Program-made: the position numbers and the translations under genes
Origin: Saccharospirillum alexandrii
Lineage (GTDB): Bacteria; Pseudomonadota; Gammaproteobacteria; Pseudomonadales; Natronospirillaceae
Length of the DNA stretch: 64,000 nucleotides
Reading direction: 5' to 3'
Assembly (NCBI RefSeq): GCF_004000275.1
Contig: NZ_RCIP01000001.1
Span: 612,749 to 676,748 of the forward strand
In this document: positions 18,215-26,858 of the stretch, one piece after another
How positions within the stretch are numbered: the stretch's first letter is position 1
Layout of the letters: each line of letters starts with the position of its first letter
The notes under the pieces: model-generated
The model's input: only the letters and a program-made list of their open reading frames with translations
The model's database searches: none
Told to the model about the DNA's origin: nothing

Positions 18215-18430
18215 TCAGTGGGGCATCAGTACTTCGTTGATACGGTGTACACCGCGTACGCCTGTGAAACCATCCCACTGATCGGATCGTCCTTCGCGCC
18301 ACCCGTTCATCCACTCCTGATGGACCTCGGGTTTGCCGTCGGGACATAAACTTTTGGATCTACCCTCAAGACCAGCCATGTAGCCTTTTTGATAAGCACG
18401 TCCTAGCGGGTCACGTTTTTGTCGCTTCAT
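18215..18430 (-). CDS. rmf: Ribosome modulation factor
   Basis: 71 residues. RMF dimerises 70S ribosomes into inactive 100S particles in stationary phase. The N-terminal core is typical: MKRQKRDPLGRAYQKGYMAG, GRSKSLCP and WMNGWREGR. It is longer than E. coli RMF (55) because of a C-terminal extension of about 16 residues (TGVRGVHRINEVL), as in pseudomonads. AGAGAGG precedes the ATG. The neighbourhood pyrD-rmf-rlmKL is shared with Pseudomonas. Confidence 0.94.
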   Translation of the reverse strand: MKRQKRDPLGRAYQKGYMAGLEGRSKSLCPDGKPEVHQEWMNGWREGRSDQWDGFTGVRGVHRINEVLMPH

Positions 18431-18725
18431 AAATAGACCTCTCTTTCAGTCCATGGGATTAAACCCGGCCTTCCGAGCCGAGCGTTGTGAAGCTCTTATT
18501 ACGACTATCCTTCTGGTACTGTTGTATCGAAAGATGGCCACTGGTGTCGATGACCAATTCAGTCTAAAAAACCTCGTTTTAAGTGCTCGATGTCATAAAA
18601 TGGTGGTTGTAATTGCAACACTGCTCTGGAATCGGTGTTGTGAGGCGAGCCATCTAACCCTGTTCGCGGGTTTTAATAAACTCCCGGCAGTCATTTTCGT
18701 TTTTTTATAGAGATTTTGTCTAACC

Positions 18726-20876
18726 ATGCCTTCAGACGCTGTTCAAACGCCGCACAACGAAATCTGGATCACCTGTCCCAACGGTTTTCATGCCTTGCTC
18801 AAGCGGGAAATTACCGATCTTACCGGCGTGGTCCCGCGCGACTGGGCTCGGGGCATGGCGCTTGACGCTCCGTTGCTGGAAGCCTATCGCCTGTGCCTCT
18901 GGAGCCGGCTCGCCAACCGTATCTATTTGCCACTGGGGCAGACGGATGAGATGAGCATGGACGGGCTCAAGGCATTGGTTGACAGCATCGACTGGGATCA
19001 GCATGTGCGGCCCTCGGGCACGCTCAGGGTGGATTTTCAGGGGCATTTGCCGGGTATTGACGACTCACGGTATGGCGGACAGAAGGTTAAGGATTTTATT
19101 GTCGACCAGATGCGCGAACGCCATGGCGTCCGCCCGGATGTGGACCGGGATGCACCGGACATCAGTGTCGTCGTGCTGATTGGGCGCAAACGCATCGATC
19201 TGGCGCTGGATCTGTCGGGGGATTCGCTGCACCGGCGTGGCTACCGACGGGCGACCGGTCCGGCCCCGCTGAAGGAGAACCTGGCAGCGGCATTGCTGTT
19301 GGCCACGGGTTGGCCCGAGCGGGCGCGGGCCGGAGAAAGCTTTATCGATCCATTGTGCGGCTCGGGCACCCTGGTAATCGAAGCGGCGATGATCGCCGCT
19401 GACTTTGCCCCGGGCTTGTTGCGCCCCAGGTTTGGCTTTGAAGGCTGGCTCGGGCATGACCGGGCAGCCTGGAACACCTTGCTGGGTGAAGCGCGCGCCA
19501 GGCGCCAGGACGGTGAAGCCGCCATGGTGCCGGTACTGGGATACGATGCCGATGGCGGTGTTGTTGCCCGTGCCAATGAAACTCTGGAGCGGCTTGGCCT
19601 TAGTCGCCAGACGCGCTGTTATCACAAGCCATTGGCCGAATGGTCGCGGCCAACGCACCTGGCACTCAAACCCGGCCTGGTGGTGACCAATCCGCCCTAT
19701 GGCGAACGCCTGGGTAACAAACCTGAGTTGCTGTCGCTGTACCTGAAACTGGGCAATCTGGCTCAGACCGAGCTGGCTGACTGGACGGTGGCTTTGCTGA
19801 CGTCCGATACCGTTCTGGCCCGGGAAACGGGGCTGCGAGCCGCCGAGAAGCTGCGTTTTTTCAACGGACCGATAGAAACCCACCTCTATGTATTTCCAGT
19901 CGGAGACCGCACCGCCCATCAGCCCAGCCAGCAGGTGGCGCAGGATGATGCCTTGCGCAATCGGTTGTTAAAAAACCTGAAGTTGCGGCAAAAGTGGCTC
20001 AAAAAGGAAAACATAGAAGCCTTCCGCTTGTATGATGCTGATCTGCCCGAATTTGCCATCGCCATCGACTGCTACGGCGACAGTCTGCATGTGCAGGAAT
20101 ACGCACCGCCCAAGGAAATACCCGAAGAGAAAGCCCGGCAACGCCTGATGCACGCCCTTGCGGTATTGGGCGACGTCACCGGGGTGCCCGCCGAGCGTAC
20201 CGTGCTCAAGCAGCGCCAGCGGCAACGCGGCAAGCAGCAGTACGAACGAAAAGACAGCGCGGGTGACGTCTTTACCATTGCCGAGCACGGCGTGAATTTG
20301 CAGATCAACCTGAGGGATTATCTCGATACCGGGGTTTTTCTGGATCACCGGCCGACACGGCTCTGGATTCAGCAGCATGCTAAGGGCAAGCGCTTTCTGA
20401 ATTTGTTCAGCTATACCGGCGCGGCGACGGCCCATGCCCTGATCGGTGGTGCCAGCAGTACAACCAGTGTGGATCTGTCACGGACTTACCTGAACTGGGC
20501 GAAAGACAATTTACGCCACAATGGCGGTCAGGTTTCGGGCCATCATCGCTTTATCCAGGCCGACTGCATGACCTGGATTGAGGAAAACAACGAGACCTTT
20601 GATCTGATTTTCATGGACCCGCCGACGTTCAGTAATTCGGCCCGCATGACGGATACCCTGGATATACAGCGGGATCACCCGGGCCTGATCCGAGCGGCCA
20701 TGAACTCATTGGCCAGCGACGGTGTGCTGATATTTTCCAACAACTTCCGCAAGTTCAAGCTGGATCCGGAATTACTGGCGTTGTATGACGTAAAAGACGT
20801 GACTCAAGTGTCGATTCCATTCGATTTCAAACGCTCACGGCCGCATCAGTGCTGGCACTTTCACCACAAAGGGTAA
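18726..20876 (+). CDS. rlmL: Bifunctional 23S rRNA methyltransferase RlmKL (m2G2445/m7G2069)
   Basis: 716 residues, the fused two-enzyme form. N-terminal THUMP region (about 45-155), then the RlmL N2-guanine methyltransferase (DPLCGSGTLVIEAA for SAM, NPPYGERLG catalytic), and the RlmK half (FLNLFSYTGAATAHAL for SAM, MDPPTFSNS). Acts on helix 74 of 23S rRNA, unwinding and modifying it co-operatively. The ribosome-binding site is weak. It converges with rlmG 36 bases away, with no terminator between. Confidence 0.95.
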   Translation: MPSDAVQTPHNEIWITCPNGFHALLKREITDLTGVVPRDWARGMALDAPLLEAYRLCLWSRLANRIYLPLGQTDEMSMDGLKALVDSIDWDQHVRPSGTLRVDFQGHLPGIDDSRYGGQKVKDFIVDQMRERHGVRPDVDRDAPDISVVVLIGRKRIDLALDLSGDSLHRRGYRRATGPAPLKENLAAALLLATGWPERARAGESFIDPLCGSGTLVIEAAMIAADFAPGLLRPRFGFEGWLGHDRAAWNTLLGEARARRQDGEAAMVPVLGYDADGGVVARANETLERLGLSRQTRCYHKPLAEWSRPTHLALKPGLVVTNPPYGERLGNKPELLSLYLKLGNLAQTELADWTVALLTSDTVLARETGLRAAEKLRFFNGPIETHLYVFPVGDRTAHQPSQQVAQDDALRNRLLKNLKLRQKWLKKENIEAFRLYDADLPEFAIAIDCYGDSLHVQEYAPPKEIPEEKARQRLMHALAVLGDVTGVPAERTVLKQRQRQRGKQQYERKDSAGDVFTIAEHGVNLQINLRDYLDTGVFLDHRPTRLWIQQHAKGKRFLNLFSYTGAATAHALIGGASSTTSVDLSRTYLNWAKDNLRHNGGQVSGHHRFIQADCMTWIEENNETFDLIFMDPPTFSNSARMTDTLDIQRDHPGLIRAAMNSLASDGVLIFSNNFRKFKLDPELLALYDVKDVTQVSIPFDFKRSRPHQCWHFHHKG

Positions 20877-20912
20877 TGTCGGCGCCCGGTACGCATTGAA
20901 CAGGGGCTCAGG

Positions 20913-22004
20913 TTATGGCTTGGGGCCCGTGCACCTGAAGACGACAAACTTCGGGTGCTGGCTGACCGGGGTGACCTGGCTGAACCAGCGGGTCAGGGTC
21001 TTGTGATAATTGAGGTGCCGGTTGCCAACCACCCAGAATTCGCCGCTGTCCGCTAGAGCGTCTGCTGCCTGTTCGAACAGGGTGTGGGCGATATCAGTGG
21101 TAAGAGTAGTGCTCTGATGAAACGGCGGATTGCACAGAATAAGCGGTAAATCGGTTAGGCCAAGGCCACTCAGGCCATTGGTGTGATAGAGGTCAACCTG
21201 CCGTCCGTTACGGGCTGCACTGGCTGTGGCTGATGCAGTGGCCTGTCGGCTCTCGTCGATCAGAATGGCCTGGCTGTGCGGATGCCTGTGCAGATAATTC
21301 AGCGCCAGAACGCCATTGCCGCAGCCCAGATCCACAAACCGGTCGACCGCCGGTAACTGGTCGAATTCAGCCAGGAAGGCCAGGGCGCCCGGGTCGGGTC
21401 GGGCTTCACTGAAGCAGCCTGGCAGGGATACCAGGTTAACCTGGCCGGCGACATAGTCATGGGCCAATTCTGTCGAGCCCTGAATAAGCGGGTCCGTCAG
21501 CGTGACACACCGGGCTTTTTTGGCCGCCAATCCCGGATTGATCTGTCCAAAATACCGCTGCATGAGCTTCTGGTGACCACGGCTCAGGTGTTTGACCATA
21601 CCGGCTACCCAGCATTGCCCGCCTTCGGCGAGGCGCCCGGCGATCTGGCTCAATTGCCACTCAAAAAGCGTCAGCGATTTGGGGGCGTGCAAAATCACCA
21701 GCGCGTAGTGGTCCTTCAGGTCAGCACTGGACTCAATAAGACGGGGTGTACTGGCCTGGTTGGCGCTGACGTTCAGCTTCAAGGCTTCACCGGCCATGGC
21801 GCTGTCGTTCCACCAGTCCGGGCTGGTCGAAGCCAGGGCCGTCGCCAGTGCGCCAAAACCGTCGTTGACCAGCAGCATCGGGCCAGCAGAGCCGTCGTAA
21901 GTCTGCAGCCTCTGCAATACCAGCTCATCGGCCGCGTTGTAAGCTTGCAAGTCCGGGGCCGGTGGTACCCGGCTGAGCGTTAACTGAGTCAGATCCTCAA
22001 TCAT
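20913..22004 (-). CDS. rlmG: 23S rRNA (guanine-1835 N2) methyltransferase
   Basis: 363 residues. RlmG modifies G1835 on assembled 50S precursor RNA. A degenerate N-terminal methyltransferase half (LLVNDGFGALA) precedes the catalytic C-terminal half with VDLGCGNGVLAL (SAM) and CNPPFHQ (N2-guanine methylation). The paralogue RsmC has the same plan, but the N-terminus (TLSRVPPAPDLQAYNAADE) matches RlmG. The start ATG shares one base with the stop of trmA, so the two are translationally coupled. Confidence 0.88.
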   Translation of the reverse strand: MIEDLTQLTLSRVPPAPDLQAYNAADELVLQRLQTYDGSAGPMLLVNDGFGALATALASTSPDWWNDSAMAGEALKLNVSANQASTPRLIESSADLKDHYALVILHAPKSLTLFEWQLSQIAGRLAEGGQCWVAGMVKHLSRGHQKLMQRYFGQINPGLAAKKARCVTLTDPLIQGSTELAHDYVAGQVNLVSLPGCFSEARPDPGALAFLAEFDQLPAVDRFVDLGCGNGVLALNYLHRHPHSQAILIDESRQATASATASAARNGRQVDLYHTNGLSGLGLTDLPLILCNPPFHQSTTLTTDIAHTLFEQAADALADSGEFWVVGNRHLNYHKTLTRWFSQVTPVSQHPKFVVFRCTGPKP

Positions 22005-23089
22005 CAGTTTTTAACCAGCACCAGGCCCGCTTCCATGTGGTGTGTGTAAGGGAACTGGTCAAAGACAGCAGCGGCCTCAATGCGGTAATCGGAGCCCAGC
22101 GCCCGCACGTTGGCAGCGAGTGTGTCTGGGTTACAGGAAATGTAAACAATGCGCTCGAAATGGCGCGCCAGGTCCAGGGTGTCGTCATCGAGACCGGCCC
22201 GGGGCGGGTCGACCAGCAAGGTCTTGAAATCGTAGTCCGATACCGCCCATTCGCGCAGGCGACGCGATTCGGTACGCCCGAGCCAGGCGTTGGCGAAGTC
22301 TTCACTCGACATCCGGGCGATGGTCAGGTTATCGACGCCGTTGGCTTCTATGTTGTGCTGGGCACTTTGTACCGATACCCGGGAAATTTCCGTAGCGAGT
22401 GCGCGGTTGAAGTTGGTAGCGAGCGGAATGGAGAAATTGCCATTGCCGCAATACAACTCCAGCAAGTCTCCTTCACAGCCGGTTGTGTGGTGTTTGGCCC
22501 AGCCTACCATCTGCTCGCAGACGCCGGCATTGGGCTGGGTGAAGGAGTTTTCATATTGCCTGAAATGAAAATCCTGCCCCTGAATGGTCAGGGTTTCGTT
22601 CACATAGTCGCGCGACAGAACCAAGCGCTGCTTGCGTGCCCGACCAATGACCGGGAAGCCCCATTGTTCCTGCCAGTGCCGCCCGCGAGCTTCCCAGGCA
22701 TCGTCCAGCGCCTTGTGATAGATGAGGGTGATCAGAGCGTCGCCTTGCTGGGTGGTAATGAACTCGACCTGAAACAACCGTTCCCGCAGCTGTGGGTCTT
22801 CCAGCACGCTGTTGCGCACTTCTGTCATCAGGCGGTTAAGCAGTTTGCTGGCGACCGGGAACTGGTCAACCCGAACCGGGACTTTGGGGTCGGCCGGGTC
22901 AAACATGGCGTACCAGGAGTCGTCTCCTTCGTGCCAGAACTTGAATTCGGCCCGCATGCGGTAGTGGCTGGGTTCAGACCGAAACACCTCGGGCTCGGGT
23001 AGGGTGATGCCATCAAACAGCGTTTTCAGGCGCTCAACCTTCTCGGTCAGCTGGGTTTCATACTGTTCGGGCGCAAAAGGGAAAGGCAT
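22004..23089 (-). CDS. trmA: tRNA (uracil-5-)-methyltransferase
   Basis: 361 residues; TrmA makes m5U54 (ribothymidine) in the T-loop of tRNAs. The E. coli enzyme has 366. Seen: YRMRAEFKFWHEG, the SAM motif ELYCGNGNFSIPLA, LLVDPPRAGLDD, and the nucleophile region YISCNPDTLAAN. No TRAM domain or 4Fe-4S cysteine set, which separates it from RlmD/RlmC. First gene of a trmA-rlmG operon, divergent from miaE. Confidence 0.95.
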   Translation of the reverse strand: MPFPFAPEQYETQLTEKVERLKTLFDGITLPEPEVFRSEPSHYRMRAEFKFWHEGDDSWYAMFDPADPKVPVRVDQFPVASKLLNRLMTEVRNSVLEDPQLRERLFQVEFITTQQGDALITLIYHKALDDAWEARGRHWQEQWGFPVIGRARKQRLVLSRDYVNETLTIQGQDFHFRQYENSFTQPNAGVCEQMVGWAKHHTTGCEGDLLELYCGNGNFSIPLATNFNRALATEISRVSVQSAQHNIEANGVDNLTIARMSSEDFANAWLGRTESRRLREWAVSDYDFKTLLVDPPRAGLDDDTLDLARHFERIVYISCNPDTLAANVRALGSDYRIEAAAVFDQFPYTHHMEAGLVLVKN

Positions 23090-23268
23090 GACCAGTCCAG
23101 TTCAGGATTCGGGCCGCCATTCTAGTTATTCCCGGCTCTCAAACCAGTTTATACCGTTATCTACATTGACGAGTTTTGCTAATAGTCGAGTGCACCGCGA
23201 ATCAGTATAATTCCTGGCCCTCAAACAGGCTGTTTGGCCTGACGTTTATCATTCATGTTGGAGTTTGC

Positions 23269-23940
23269 GTGATTCAAGACCCTGTTAGCCCCGAATTGGC
23301 CACAGAAGCCCCCGATCCAAAGACCGTATTGGGGGACATCCCTGATTTTCTCGGCAACCGAACTCCGCAAGCCTGGGTTGAGAAGGCCCTGGACAACCTG
23401 ACGGTGCTGCTGATCGACCACGCCCAGTGTGAAAAAAAAGCGGCTTCGGCGGCCATGTCGATGATGTACAAATACGTCGATCGCCGTGAGCTACTGTCGA
23501 AAATGAGTAAGCTGGCACGTGAGGAGCTGGTGCATTTCGATCAGGTGCTCAAGTTGATGGATGATCGTGGAATTCAATACACGCATCTTACAGCAGGCCG
23601 CTATGCCGGTGCCTTGCACGAACTGATACGCAAGAGCGAGCCGGAAAAGGTGGTTGATCGATTGATACTGGGGGCTTTTGTTGAAGCTCGGTCCTGCGAG
23701 CGATTCGCAGCGCTGGTGCCGGAATTGTACCGCCGGGGCGATGACGTGCTGGGTCGTTTCTATTTCTCGTTGTTAAAAAGCGAGGCACGACACTATAAAG
23801 ACTATCTGACGCTGGCACGGCAGTATTCAGAGACGGATATTACGGATCGAGTTGCGGCTTTTCGGGAGCTGGAAGCCAGCTTGATCGAGTCGCCGGATGA
23901 GACCTTTCGGTTTCACAGTGGTGTGCCGGTGCAGGCATGA
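23269..23940 (+). CDS. miaE: tRNA-(2-methylthio-N6-isopentenyl-adenosine37) hydroxylase
   Basis: 223 residues. MiaE is a non-haem diiron oxygenase making ms2io6A37. The ferritin-like helices carry metal-ligand motifs: an early LLIDHAQCEKKAA, EELVHFDQVL, EARSCERFAAL and SEARHYKDYL. Start chosen is GTG 23269 with TTGGAG six bases ahead; an ATG 31 codons upstream would add a poorly conserved leader. It converges on lpxH with only three bases between the stops. Confidence 0.9.
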   Translation: MIQDPVSPELATEAPDPKTVLGDIPDFLGNRTPQAWVEKALDNLTVLLIDHAQCEKKAASAAMSMMYKYVDRRELLSKMSKLAREELVHFDQVLKLMDDRGIQYTHLTAGRYAGALHELIRKSEPEKVVDRLILGAFVEARSCERFAALVPELYRRGDDVLGRFYFSLLKSEARHYKDYLTLARQYSETDITDRVAAFRELEASLIESPDETFRFHSGVPVQA

Positions 23941-23943
23941 CCG

Positions 23944-24702
23944 TCAGTCTTGCCCGAACGCTAACTGGGCAATACTGAACCGGTTGAGTGTTTTGCAATT
24001 CTGCTCGAATTTCAAATACCAACCCAGTTTATCCCAATCACCCATTACCAGGCGTTCACGGTCTGGTTCATTATCGTCCGAGATCCTATGCCAGTCGGCC
24101 ATATGGGTATGACCATGGATCAGCCCGGCGTGCCGGGTGCCTTTCAGCGCTCGCTTCACGGCTTTTTGATTCACATCGATGTAGCGGGGCGCATCCGTTC
24201 TGTTTCGGTCTTTGCTGGCCTTGCGCAGTCGTTCGGCCAACGCTAGCCGCCAGGCCAGAGGCAGTCGGCGCAGGGTGCTCAGCACGGCGGAAGACTGAAT
24301 GATGGCTCGGTACCGCTGATAACCGCGATCATCGGTGCACAGTCGATCGCCATGGCTTAACAGCCAGGTCTGTGCGCCAAATTGAACCGGGGTCGGGTCT
24401 GGCAGCAAGGTCGCATTGCAGCGTTTGGCATAGTGATAGCCGAGGGCAAAGTCTCGGTTACCGACCATCAAATAGACCGCTGTGGTTTCAGACAGTTGAT
24501 GCAGCCGTCTAGCTATCTCGTCATGCAGGGAGGAAGTGGCGTCGTCACCGACCCAGTATTCGAAGAAATCCCCCAGGATGAACAGGGCTTCCTCCTGGCT
24601 GGCAACGTCGTCCAGAAAGGCATAAAAGGCCCGGACCAGGTCCGGGCGGGACTCGCTCAGGTGCAGATCTGAAATCAGAACGGCACGGCGGTGGTGTATC
24701 AT
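23944..24702 (-). CDS. lpxH: UDP-2,3-diacylglucosamine hydrolase
   Basis: 252 residues. LpxH cleaves UDP-2,3-diacylglucosamine to lipid X, step four of lipid A synthesis, at the inner face of the cytoplasmic membrane. All calcineurin-like phosphoesterase motifs are present: ISDLHL, LGDFFEYWVG, GNRDF, SHGD and HGHTH. ATG 24702 lies four bases after the ppiB stop; an upstream in-frame start inside ppiB is unlikely. Part of folD-ppiB-lpxH reading leftward. Confidence 0.95.
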   Translation of the reverse strand: MIHHRRAVLISDLHLSESRPDLVRAFYAFLDDVASQEEALFILGDFFEYWVGDDATSSLHDEIARRLHQLSETTAVYLMVGNRDFALGYHYAKRCNATLLPDPTPVQFGAQTWLLSHGDRLCTDDRGYQRYRAIIQSSAVLSTLRRLPLAWRLALAERLRKASKDRNRTDAPRYIDVNQKAVKRALKGTRHAGLIHGHTHMADWHRISDDNEPDRERLVMGDWDKLGWYLKFEQNCKTLNRFSIAQLAFGQD

Positions 24703-24706
24703 CCAA

Positions 24707-25204
24707 TCATTCCAGAATAACGGCTTTTTCGATGATGACGTCTTCAGTCGGCACATCCTGATGGCCAGCCTTGAAAGTTGTTGGTACCGCTTTGATCCGG
24801 TTTACGACGTCCATGCCGTCGGTTACCTCGCCAAAGACGGCATAGCCCCAACCATCGGTGCTTTCCGATTTGAAATCCAGAAAGCTGTTGTCAGCAATGT
24901 TGATGAAAAACTGGGCCGTGGCCGAGTGCGGATCAGCGGTGCGGGCCATGGCAATGGTGCCGACGGTGTTCTTAAGGCCGTTGTTGGCCTCGTTGTCGAT
25001 GGGCGCGCGGGTAGAGCGCTGTTTCATGCCAGGTTCAAAGCCGCCGCCCTGTACCATAAAGCCGTTGATCACCCGGTGAAAGATCAGGCCATCGTAAAAG
25101 CCGGCATTCACGTATTCAGCGAAGTTGGCGCTGGTATTGGGCGCTTTTTCAGTGTTCAGGGTCAGGGTAATATCGCCCAGATTGGTAGTTAGCAATACGT
25201 TCAC
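24707..25204 (-). CDS. ppiB: Cyclophilin-type peptidyl-prolyl isomerase B, cytoplasmic
   Basis: 165 residues without signal peptide, so the cytoplasmic form. Cyclophilin landmarks: [13 protein letters not shown] (catalytic arginine), [18 protein letters not shown], and the tryptophan in [11 protein letters not shown]. Start is GTG 25204 with GAGGA seven bases upstream. Fourteen bases separate it from folD upstream. Confidence 0.95.
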   Translation of the reverse strand: MNVLLTTNLGDITLTLNTEKAPNTSANFAEYVNAGFYDGLIFHRVINGFMVQGGGFEPGMKQRSTRAPIDNEANNGLKNTVGTIAMARTADPHSATAQFFINIADNSFLDFKSESTDGWGYAVFGEVTDGMDVVNRIKAVPTTFKAGHQDVPTEDVIIEKAVILE

Positions 25205-25218
25205 AGGTTGTCCTCGGG

Positions 25219-26085
25219 TTATTGCGTGAGATTAAGGTGCAACCGTTTGGTTGCTATCAAGGTGTTTTCCATCAGAGTGGCTACCGTCATCGGACCGACA
25301 CCGCCAGGGACTGGGGTTATCCAGGCTGCTTTCTCAGAGGCCAGTTCAAAATCCACATCGCCAGTCAGTTTGCCATCGTCGGTGCGGCTGATGCCCACAT
25401 CGATCACAATGGCGCCTTCTTTGATCCAATCGCCCCTGATCAGGCCGGGTCGACCAACAGCGGCCACGAGGATATCGGCGCGACGTACGTGTTTTTCAAG
25501 ATCGACCGTGAACCGATGGGCGCAGGTTGTTGTGCAGCCGGCCAGCAGTAATTCCAGCACCATAGGCCGACCGACATGATTCGAGGCGCCAACGACCAAC
25601 GCTTCCTGGCCACGCAGGTCCACCCCGGTTTCGCGCAGCAGGGTCATAATGCCTTTTGGAGTGCAGCTTTCGAGCATGGGCCGGCGTTGAACCAGCCGCC
25701 CGGCGTTGAACGGATGAAAACCATCGACGTCTTTATCCGGACGGATGCGCTCAACCACGGTATCGGCATTAATATGCTCGGGCAGTGGTAGCTGGACCAG
25801 AATGCCATCAATGGAGGCATCGTCATTCAAATCGTCGATCAGCGCCAGCAACTGAGCTTCTTTGGTCGATGCTGGTAGATCGTAACTGACTGATTTGAAG
25901 CCAACTTCATCGCAGGCGCGGCGTTTGCTGCCGACATAGACTTCGGAGGCCGGGTCAGTGCCGACCAGAATGACAGCCAGGCCCGGGGGCCGAATCCCCT
26001 GGCTGGTCAGGGCGGTGACTTCTTCGGCGACGCGGGCGCGCACGCGGCTCGCCGTCGCCTTACCGTCCAGTATGTTTGCGGGCAT
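25219..26085 (-). CDS. folD: Methylenetetrahydrofolate dehydrogenase / cyclohydrolase
   Basis: 288 residues. FolD interconverts 5,10-methylene- and 10-formyl-tetrahydrofolate with NADP. Seen: [14 protein letters not shown] (lysine and tyrosine of the active site), GILVQLPLP, the Rossmann motif [12 protein letters not shown], and [19 protein letters not shown] replaces the more usual G-R-S-x-x-V-G. The first open ATG is 21 codons further upstream; 26085 has a ribosome site and the standard N-terminus. Confidence 0.95.
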   Translation of the reverse strand: MPANILDGKATASRVRARVAEEVTALTSQGIRPPGLAVILVGTDPASEVYVGSKRRACDEVGFKSVSYDLPASTKEAQLLALIDDLNDDASIDGILVQLPLPEHINADTVVERIRPDKDVDGFHPFNAGRLVQRRPMLESCTPKGIMTLLRETGVDLRGQEALVVGASNHVGRPMVLELLLAGCTTTCAHRFTVDLEKHVRRADILVAAVGRPGLIRGDWIKEGAIVIDVGISRTDDGKLTGDVDFELASEKAAWITPVPGGVGPMTVATLMENTLIATKRLHLNLTQ

Positions 26086-26226
26086 GGAGAGGTTCCTTGG
26101 AAGTTTTGCGGATTTTCGCATGCCCGTCTGGGTCGGGCAAGGAAACACACTCAGTTCAAAGATTGATCGAATTCACTGGAAAAGGGTCTATCGTCTTGTT
26201 TTTCCTGAATTTTTTTAAAAAAGTGT

Positions 26227-26255
26227 TTGACGGCACCCCAGCCCGTCAGTAATAT
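26227..26255 (+). promoter_or_regulatory. Sigma-70 promoter of the Pro-Arg-His tRNA cluster
   Basis: TTGACG, 17-base spacer, TAATAT, then GCGCCCC. The layout and G+C-rich discriminator match the other tRNA promoter in this window. Confidence 0.8.
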
Positions 26256-26283
26256 GCGCCCCACGTTGACGAGACGTACTGAT

Positions 26284-26360
<77 letters not shown>

Positions 26361-26432
26361 TTAATTTAGTAAGGTGTCGTCTCGGTGGGCAGGCGGTTTC
26401 GCCGCTCTGGTAGCGTGACCTTTTGGGATTAC

Positions 26433-26509
26433 GCGCCCGTAGCTCAACCGGATAGAGCACTCGCCTTCTAAGCGAGTGGTTGCAGGTTCAAGTCCTGCCG
26501 GGCGTACCA
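26433..26509 (+). tRNA. tRNA-Arg (TCT)
   Basis: Acceptor GCGCCCG pairs with CGGGCGT (G1-U72 wobble), anticodon loop CTTCTAA giving TCT, T-loop GTTCAAGTC, encoded CCA. Confidence 0.96.
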
Positions 26510-26529
26510 GTCTCGTAACGATAATTTGT

Positions 26530-26606
26530 GGTGGGCGTAGCTCAGTTGGTAGAGCCCTGGATTGTGATTCCAGTCGTCGTGGGTTCGAGTCCCATCGTCC
26601 ACCCCA
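26530..26606 (+). tRNA. tRNA-His (GTG)
   Basis: Anticodon loop TTGTGAT giving GTG; acceptor GTGGGCG pairs with CGTCCAC. The extra G at -1 (26530) faces C73, the identity element of tRNA-His. CCA encoded. Confidence 0.97.
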
Positions 26607-26620
26607 CTTATTATTTCAGA

Positions 26621-26645
26621 AAAGGCCGGTCTCCGGCTTTTTTTG
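26621..26645 (+). terminator. Terminator of the Pro-Arg-His tRNA cluster
   Basis: GCCGG / CCGGC stem with a three-base loop and a run of eight U residues, just after tRNA-His. Confidence 0.85.
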
Positions 26646-26858
26646 TATGTGCGCTAAAAAAATCGGGCGGCGTCTTGCTTCCCGGTGGATTCAATCATTG
26701 GTTGAATCATGATTTATCAGCCGGGCGGCCGGATACCGTTGACTGGGCTTGAATAGTACCCCCATCACCCCTACATTAACCGCCCCCGAATTAACCCAAT
26801 GTACAGATCGGGCTTAGTTTACCGGTCATTACCTTATAAAAGAGCAAGAGGAAGCCTC

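Noticed and set aside
18453-18710. 85-codon plus-strand frame upstream of rlmKL
   Set aside because: No ribosome site, cysteine-rich and unlike any known family; it lies in the rmf/rlmKL promoter region.
26607-26858. Possible CRISPR or repeat in the gap before tig
   Set aside because: No repeat unit is present; the gap contains the tRNA terminator and presumably the tig promoter only.
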